10,356 nt of DNA, from the NCBI GenBank assembly GCA_021797955.1, contig JAJZYV010000029.1:1-10356 (forward strand). Direction: 5' to 3'. This document shows, in pieces, positions 6,772 through 10,356 of the stretch. Positions within the stretch are counted from its first letter, which is position 1; every line of letters starts with the position of its first letter. The translations under genes were made by a program, and so were the position numbers. Origin of the DNA: Thermoplasmata archaeon. GTDB lineage: Archaea; Thermoplasmatota; Thermoplasmata; Thermoplasmatales; Thermoplasmataceae. The notes beneath the pieces were generated by a model. It saw only the letters and a list, made by a program, of their open reading frames with translations, was not told the origin of the DNA and did not search any database.

Positions 6772-6791
6772 TTCACATATTCCCATGTGAA
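6772..6791 (-). promoter_or_regulatory. Inverted-repeat operator candidate for vapBC
   Basis: TTCACAT and ATGTGAA form perfect seven-base half-sites around a six-base spacer. The palindrome lies between the TATA-like element (6795-6804) and the vapB start codon, over the expected transcription start. That is where a VapBC complex would block transcription in autoregulation. Confidence 0.5.
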
Positions 6792-6794
6792 CGC

Positions 6795-6804
6795 ATTAAT
6801 TTAC
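6795..6804 (-). promoter_or_regulatory. TATA-like element for vapBC
   Basis: On the - strand this reads GTAAATTAAT, 27-36 bases before the vapB ATG. The A/T-rich stretch from here to 6949 shows no gene on either strand. Confidence 0.4.
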
Positions 6805-6949
6805 CTTTGCTACACAAAACCATTTAGAATTATTGTATACACTTAATCAAATATAATGCAGAAGACCGTGTGCGATTAATGTTTTAATTGAATAGTGTAA
6901 CAAATGAAATCGGTAAGGAGTCGATCAATTAATTAAATGGATAGATACC

Positions 6950-7459
6950 CTAATCAGAAATACTGATCTGACCGGTCTGACCATTGTAATGCATATGCCA
7001 GTTTGCCATGGTTTCCCTGCCTATTAGACAATGAAATGGTTGATTGGCTAAGTCAACCTCAGTTGCCCTTAACATGTCATAGCTTCTTAGATTTGTTCCC
7101 GGGAAATTGAGAGAGACAAAATATACAGGTGATAATTTAGCTCCATTAGCAGTAAAATTGTTAGCTATGCCTTGTCTTTTTAGTCCAAGAGCAACAGCTA
7201 TTGATTTGTCTATTGCCAATCCAGAAGCTCCCGTATCAACTAGAGCCTTACACAAAAATGGCTGAGGAGCAACCTGCCCAAGTGTCTCCATGGTGGAAAC
7301 GGTTAACATATCTGGTGAAATTGCAATATTGAGCACTATTCCATTGTTAGCTAAAATAGATCCCCCAACAGCAGGATTAACCATTATCTTCATAGATTTT
7401 GGGTTATTCGGGTCAGGGGCCGTCTGAAAGGCAATTGGGCTGATACTAAGCAGACCCAT
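6950..7459 (-). CDS. Retropepsin-like aspartyl protease family protein
   Basis: A 169-residue protein with the single-lobe pepsin/retropepsin fold, which works as a homodimer, each chain giving one catalytic Asp. The active-site motif is CKALVDTGASGLAID (70-84) with Asp75, followed by the family helix AVALGLKRQG. The second conserved element is HCLIGRETMANW (143-154), equivalent to the hydrophobic-hydrophobic-Gly motif near the end of such domains, then HYNGQTGQISISD at the C-terminus. About 60 residues precede the motif; no signal peptide or membrane segment is evident, so it is probably cytoplasmic. Its ATG abuts the TAA of the DUF5678-like gene upstream, implying translational coupling. 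The substrate is unknown; the neighbour is the obvious candidate partner. Sure of the fold class, unsure of activity. Confidence 0.83.
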   Translation of the reverse strand: MGLLSISPIAFQTAPDPNNPKSMKIMVNPAVGGSILANNGIVLNIAISPDMLTVSTMETLGQVAPQPFLCKALVDTGASGLAIDKSIAVALGLKRQGIANNFTANGAKLSPVYFVSLNFPGTNLRSYDMLRATEVDLANQPFHCLIGRETMANWHMHYNGQTGQISISD

Positions 7460-7684
7460 TTATGACACCGAGGCAAGAAAGTTCAACGGTTTTTGCTCTA
7501 CCATTTGAATAATTAAAACGTCCTCTACACCAAAAAGCTCTAAAGCTTTTTTATGAGCGTCTTGAAAATTCGAAAAAGTTCCATGAACCTTCCCGTCTTT
7601 GATTAAAATAAACATGTTTGGATATCCTTTCATAAGAGCCTTTTCGTTAGCTTGAAAATATTTAACATCATCATCGAATGTCAT
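7460..7684 (-). CDS. DUF5678-like small protein (74 aa)
   Basis: Small soluble protein whose pattern matches DUF5678: an acidic start (MTFDDDVKYFQANEKALMKG), a beta-hairpin FILIKDGKVHGTFSNFQDA (25-43), an Ala-rich helix KKALELFG, and a final strand DVLIIQMVEQKPLNFLASVS. The biochemical role of the family is not known to me. The stop directly precedes the start of the aspartyl protease gene, so the two form a tight operon. A TATA-like element sets the start at 7684. A purine-rich AGAGG one to two bases from the ATG is too close to work as a ribosome binding site. Family assignment is by recalled pattern and needs a profile search. Confidence 0.72.
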   Translation of the reverse strand: MTFDDDVKYFQANEKALMKGYPNMFILIKDGKVHGTFSNFQDAHKKALELFGVEDVLIIQMVEQKPLNFLASVS

Positions 7685-7704
7685 AACCTCTTAACGCAAA
7701 TTCA

Positions 7705-7713
7705 CTTAAATAG
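7705..7713 (-). promoter_or_regulatory. TATA-like element for the DUF5678-protease operon
   Basis: On the - strand this reads CTATTTAAG, 21-29 bases before the ATG at 7684. It suggests the pair is transcribed separately from the 184-residue gene upstream. Confidence 0.45.
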
Positions 7714-7756
7714 ATTTCTTACCACGGTCTCTTTTGTCTGCTTAAAGCCATAGATA

Positions 7757-8311
7757 CTAGTTAGGTGGGTATCCATCTTTAGACCTCTTATCTGGTATAA
7801 CCACGTGAACTTCCCCCATAGGTGTAACCCATATTTCCCACGCAGAACTACTGAGGGTTGCAATTACTCTTCCATCAAGCTGGGGAAGGGAGATAAGAAT
7901 TGTTTTCATGCCCATGGATTCATTTATCTCTGCCTTGACTTGAAAACCACCCCAATGAGCAGTTCCTTTCGCTTCCTTGACCACTTTGAACTCTCCCAGA
8001 GTTGGATGCCTAAAGGTGCGAATGAGTCCATTCCAAGTGACTGCTGGTACATTTGAGTTAAGTTTCGTGTTCTCCCTTACAATATATACCCCGGTATTCA
8101 TGGAATCCGGGTTATTCCCATCTTCTAGAGAGGTCACGCGAACCGAGAGAGATTCACGACAGTTTGGACATTTAAAGTCCCTTGACTTTATTTCATGCTG
8201 CACATTTTCCATGTATTTTTCAACAAACTCATATTCCGCTCCTGAAATTACTCCCTTCTCTTCAATGCTGCTAAACTTGTCATCGCCTTGTTCGTTTTTC
8301 CCGACGCTCAT
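7757..8311 (-). CDS. Hypothetical protein with one CPNC zinc-knuckle motif (184 aa)
   Basis: Family not recognised. The N-terminal 45 residues are charged and probably helical (KFSSIEEKGVISGAEYEFVE). FKCPNCRESLSVRV (47-60) is a rubredoxin-type knuckle; no second CxxC follows, so zinc binding would need dimerisation or His ligands. The remainder is rich in beta-prone segments: GVYIVRENTKLNSN, WNGLIRTFRHPTLGEFKVVK, GFQVKAEINESMGMKTILIS, WEIWVTPMGEVHVVIP. The polar C-terminus is DKRSKDGYPPN. No signal peptide or membrane segment is present. The start at 8311 follows A/T-rich elements at 8329-8338 and 8340-8349 and lies only 29 bases from the stop of the 60-codon gene, so co-transcription is possible. 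Confidence 0.68.
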   Translation of the reverse strand: MSVGKNEQGDDKFSSIEEKGVISGAEYEFVEKYMENVQHEIKSRDFKCPNCRESLSVRVTSLEDGNNPDSMNTGVYIVRENTKLNSNVPAVTWNGLIRTFRHPTLGEFKVVKEAKGTAHWGGFQVKAEINESMGMKTILISLPQLDGRVIATLSSSAWEIWVTPMGEVHVVIPDKRSKDGYPPN

Positions 8312-8340
8312 CTTACGGTCTCTCCACTAGATATATTGCT

Positions 8341-8523
8341 TTATACGATGACTTTTCCTTCGCGTACTTTAAGGTCATAGACTTGGCCCTCGAGGCCGTT
8401 CAAGGCAAGGCTCACAGGTATGTCTTGGTCCATAGACTTCCTAGTCTGTGCTATTGCTTCTATAATTCTACTGGTTCCAATAGCACCAATCTTTTCCCAG
8501 TATTTGGTATCGGTATTTATCAA
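8341..8523 (-). CDS. Small hypothetical protein with TTG start (60 aa)
   Basis: Unrecognised family. The frame opens with TTG, and its TTGA overlaps the TGA stop of the VOC-like gene by four bases, a classic coupling arrangement. Residues 1-30 look helical (INTDTKYWEKIGAIGT, RIIEAIAQTRKSMDQ). The C-terminal half has short strands, IPVSLALNGLEGQVYDLKV and REGKVIV. It is not the second half of a VOC domain by pattern, and it is in a different frame from the upstream gene. No Cys or membrane segment. The coupling suggests a partner of the VOC-like protein made in fixed ratio. Confidence 0.5.
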   Translation of the reverse strand: MINTDTKYWEKIGAIGTSRIIEAIAQTRKSMDQDIPVSLALNGLEGQVYDLKVREGKVIV

Positions 8524-8705
8524 GGCATCTTTCCAAGATCATCCCTGACCAGTATCAGCAATATATTGCCAGGATCAAAAGTCACAGAAACTCCCTGTTC
8601 GTCTTCTACCACTTTGAGGGAGAGAACAGCCTTGTAGAAACTCCTGACCTCATCATATTTCCTCACTTTCAGGGTAATTGTTCTCGGTTCCCAAAAGAGA
8701 GGCAT
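8520..8705 (-). CDS. Half-length glyoxalase/VOC-fold protein (61 aa)
   Basis: The pattern fits one beta-alpha-beta-beta-beta module of the vicinal oxygen chelate (glyoxalase/bleomycin-resistance) superfamily: PRTITLKVRKYDEVRSFYKA, then VLSLKVVEDEQGVSVTF and DPGNILLILVRDD. A usual VOC domain has two such modules (about 110-130 residues); only the first is present and the frame ends in two consecutive stops (TGA TAA). Metal ligands normally fall partly in the missing module, so enzymatic activity would need a dimer, or the protein may only bind a ligand. A TATA-like element and codon use like its neighbours suggest an expressed gene; a truncation remnant is the alternative. It overlaps the next gene by TTGA. 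Confidence 0.6.
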   Translation of the reverse strand: MPLFWEPRTITLKVRKYDEVRSFYKAVLSLKVVEDEQGVSVTFDPGNILLILVRDDLGKMP

Positions 8706-8728
8706 ATATAAGGTTCACAGTTGTGCTC

Positions 8729-8740
8729 TATTAAAATTTT
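8729..8740 (-). promoter_or_regulatory. TATA-like element for the VOC-like gene
   Basis: On the - strand this reads AAAATTTTAATA, 24-35 bases before the ATG at 8705. It is the probable leaderless promoter for the VOC/60-aa gene pair and possibly the 184-aa gene. Confidence 0.45.
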
Positions 8741-8789
8741 CGCAGAAAGCAAATTTCATAAACTGATATGAATCAATTCCATCTGAATC

Positions 8790-9314
8790 TCAGGCCTCAG
8801 TCAAGTCCATATACATCTTGATTTCTTCATAGTACCGTCCTTTTCTTTTAAGAGCTTTTTCGAGACTCCCGTTCTCCCTGAATCCGGCTTTCTTGTAAAG
8901 TTCATATGCCCTGGTGTTTATTGAAAAGACTTCAAGGGTGAGTATTTCAAAATGCCCCACGCATGCTTTAATCATTCCCTGGAGCAGAGACTTTCCTATG
9001 CCTCTATCCCTGTATCCTTTGAGTATCGCAATTCCCAGTATTCCAATATGGGCCACCTCAGATCCGGGGCGTTTGGAATGCACATCGCAAAGCCCAACAA
9101 CGTGGCCATCTTCTTCAGCAACAAGGCATTTTGCATCTCCTCTCATGACGTCTTCGTAGAGGTTGCTGAACCATCCTATTTCGTTTAGAAAATCTGGCTT
9201 CACCCAGTAAAAAACAAGACCTAGGTCACGGTTCTCATTTTCCATTTCATCATAATATGAGTAATAGTTCTTGATGATGTCATCCATGTCTCCCCATCCG
9301 AGCTCCCTGATCAT
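8790..9314 (-). CDS. GNAT N-acetyltransferase
   Basis: Acetyl-CoA-dependent N-acetyltransferase, 174 residues from the ATG at 9314. The N-terminus MIRELGWGDMDDII is a standard GNAT beginning. A longer aromatic, acidic insert (NYYSYYDE to GWFSNLYEDV) precedes the strand CLVAEEDGHVVGLCDV (63-78). HIGILGIAILKGYRDRGIGK (89-108) holds the acetyl-CoA loop R102-x-x-G105-x-G107. LTLEVFSINTRAYELYKKAG (126-145) and a final EEIKMYMDL complete the fold. RimI-like protein acetylation or small-molecule acetylation are both possible. Upstream in-frame starts exist at 9353 (ATG, with an AAAATAATT element at 9372-9380) and 9359 (TTG); they would add 13-15 residues outside the conserved fold, so the start is uncertain. 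It stands alone between the VOC gene pair and the decayed gene. Confidence 0.88.
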   Translation of the reverse strand: MIRELGWGDMDDIIKNYYSYYDEMENENRDLGLVFYWVKPDFLNEIGWFSNLYEDVMRGDAKCLVAEEDGHVVGLCDVHSKRPGSEVAHIGILGIAILKGYRDRGIGKSLLQGMIKACVGHFEILTLEVFSINTRAYELYKKAGFRENGSLEKALKRKGRYYEEIKMYMDLTEA

Positions 9315-9438
9315 ATTAGTCAAGTATGGAAAACTTGCAAGTATTTGAAGCATTCCCAATGCAACACACAGAATTATTTTGCTGGGAGTTTCATGGATGT
9401 TGAATTTCTATGTGTAATAGCAGTGGTTCCATGAGGCT

Positions 9439-9796
9439 CTATGAATTCTTTTCCACCATTGTTATATCATTAAATTCTGGCACAATAGCTGCATATTCTC
9501 TTGTTTCAGCCTCCCTGCATCTGTTGCATATCCTGTGCCTCCACTTGAGAAACAGTACAGACAACTCTATCCAGATGTTCATAGAACTCTTTTTTGGGCA
9601 TAAGAAGATGGATTGTTTAGGAAGATGCGGCCGTATCCCAAACCACAAAATCGAATTCGCCGGAATCGTTCAGTGCCACAAAGTTTGGTATCACGAATTC
9701 ACAAGCCTCTCGGGGGCTTTCATCAATATGGTTCAGTATCCGGGAGTCCACTATGAAGAACTGCCCGCTTTCGCTACGAATTATTACTCTCCTCAA
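9439..9796 (-). pseudogene. Decayed gene of unknown family downstream of the recombinase
   Basis: Coding-like sequence is readable only by crossing two lesions. From a TTG at 9796, which overlaps the recombinase TGA as TTGA, 59 codons read RRVIIRSESGQFFIVDSRIL, then REACEFVIPNFVALNDSG and EFDFVVWDTAASS, to a TAA at 9617-9619. The same frame then continues HLLMPKKEFYEHLDRVV with no loss of protein character. Near 9528-9540 it must shift by one base to reach RICNRCREAETREYAAIVPE, ending FNDITMVEKNS with TAG at 9439. The restored protein would have about 119 residues and one CxxC pair. I do not recognise the family. It may instead be one intact 59-codon gene plus unrelated downstream sequence. 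Confidence 0.42.
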
Positions 9797-10356
9797 AACC
9801 TCAACCTCATAACTGCTTTGCCATCTGGCATTACCGCTTGAAATTCGTAGCCTTGCGTTAGATACTGCTCTATATCGCCTATGGGTATGACCTTCTGCTT
9901 AGCTCCGTTCTCTGTCATCGCACTTGCCACCTTATCTCTTAATAACTGCTGGAAATCCTCGTTGCTTATACTTGCCAAATCTATTTTTTCGATTTCCTCT
10001 TGCTTATACCCTACTGCTGATAAGAGCTGTTGCTCCAGAAAAAGCTTTGCGTTATCCTCCGATACCTCGCTTATACGGGTTTCCAGATACTTCGTGCATT
10101 TCTGATAAGATGTTCTCATTTCCTCTATCATATCTGGCGGTAGCCTCTTGTTCGTTGAATATCGGGCTTCTATGTCGCCCTTATGCCCCATAATGAACTG
10201 CCTCCAGGGGTGTGATATTAAGCCCTTGCTTTCCGCTATATCCAAGGCTGTGCTGAAATATGCCCTAAGCACGTATGGACGCATCTTTAGACCTGCTCCC
10301 TGTATCGCTTCCCTTATATCTCTGGTTACAAGGAGTGTTCGCATGAAATTATTCTT
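9793..10356 (-). CDS. Archaeal tyrosine recombinase/integrase, C-terminal part (5' end outside window)
   Basis: Site-specific DNA recombinase of the phage-integrase family; 183 codons are seen from the internal Met at 10344 and the frame stays open to the window edge, so the N-terminus and first catalytic Arg are missing. Counting from that Met, RPYVLRAYFSTAL (22-34) is box II with Tyr24 where His is common and the conserved Arg27. FIMGHKGDIEARYSTNKRLP (50-69) holds His54 and the nucleophile Tyr62. This RAYF...MGHKG...ARYSTNK arrangement is typical of chromosomal integrases in archaea. A charged helical tail (EEMRTSYQKC to LFLEQQLLSA) and a C-terminal IGDIEQYLTQGYEFQAVMPD follow, as in longer archaeal members. 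The TGA stop overlaps the TTG of the decayed gene downstream. It is probably the integration enzyme of an element extending to the right. Confidence 0.88.
   Translation of the reverse strand, partial: KNNFMRTLLVTRDIREAIQGAGLKMRPYVLRAYFSTALDIAESKGLISHPWRQFIMGHKGDIEARYSTNKRLPPDMIEEMRTSYQKCTKYLETRISEVSEDNAKLFLEQQLLSAVGYKQEEIEKIDLASISNEDFQQLLRDKVASAMTENGAKQKVIPIGDIEQYLTQGYEFQAVMPDGKAVMRLRF

Noticed and set aside
9410..9841. 143-codon + strand open frame
   Set aside because: It is antisense to both the recombinase 3' end and the decayed - strand gene, has Cys/His/Leu-rich non-protein-like composition and no well-spaced promoter. The - strand reading is better patterned.

Overview
The window looks like chromosomal DNA from an archaeon of the Thermoplasmatales type (acidophilic euryarchaea such as Thermoplasma, Ferroplasma or Cuniculiplasma relatives). 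The evidence is indirect. Most genes have an A/T-rich TATA-like element about 20-35 bases before the start codon and no usable Shine-Dalgarno, as in leaderless archaeal transcription. Arg and Ile codons are often AGG/AGA and ATA. The recombinase at the right edge is of archaeal type. No rRNA, tRNA, CRISPR array or intact insertion sequence was seen.

Left part (about 1-5034) is compact, fairly GC-balanced housekeeping DNA. It holds a DedA/VTT-type membrane protein and a fumarylacetoacetate-hydrolase-family enzyme on the + strand. Facing them on the - strand are a small unknown protein, an msrB-msrA operon for methionine sulfoxide repair whose stop and start codons abut, and a Wzx/MATE-type polysaccharide flippase.

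From about 5035 the DNA becomes more A/T-rich and accessory in character. A phosphinothricin-acetyltransferase-like GNAT gene is followed by a gene-poor stretch, a probable 41-codon small gene, and a dead vapBC toxin-antitoxin module. That module carries a frameshift in vapB, a frameshift in vapC and a nonsense codon at the conserved vapC 3' motif, yet it keeps a clean inverted-repeat operator and a TATA element.

Next comes a - strand cassette of five small genes (6950-8705): a half-length glyoxalase/VOC-fold protein, a 60-codon unknown coupled to it by a TTGA overlap, a 184-residue unknown with a lone CPNC knuckle, a DUF5678-like 74-residue protein, and a retropepsin-like aspartyl protease abutting it. 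The protease and DUF5678-like pair is the best candidate here for a little-described system.

The right end has a second GNAT acetyltransferase, a decayed gene readable only across one stop and one frameshift, and the C-terminal catalytic part of an archaeal tyrosine recombinase cut by the window edge. Together with the dead vapBC module, this suggests an old integrated element or a genomic-island margin.
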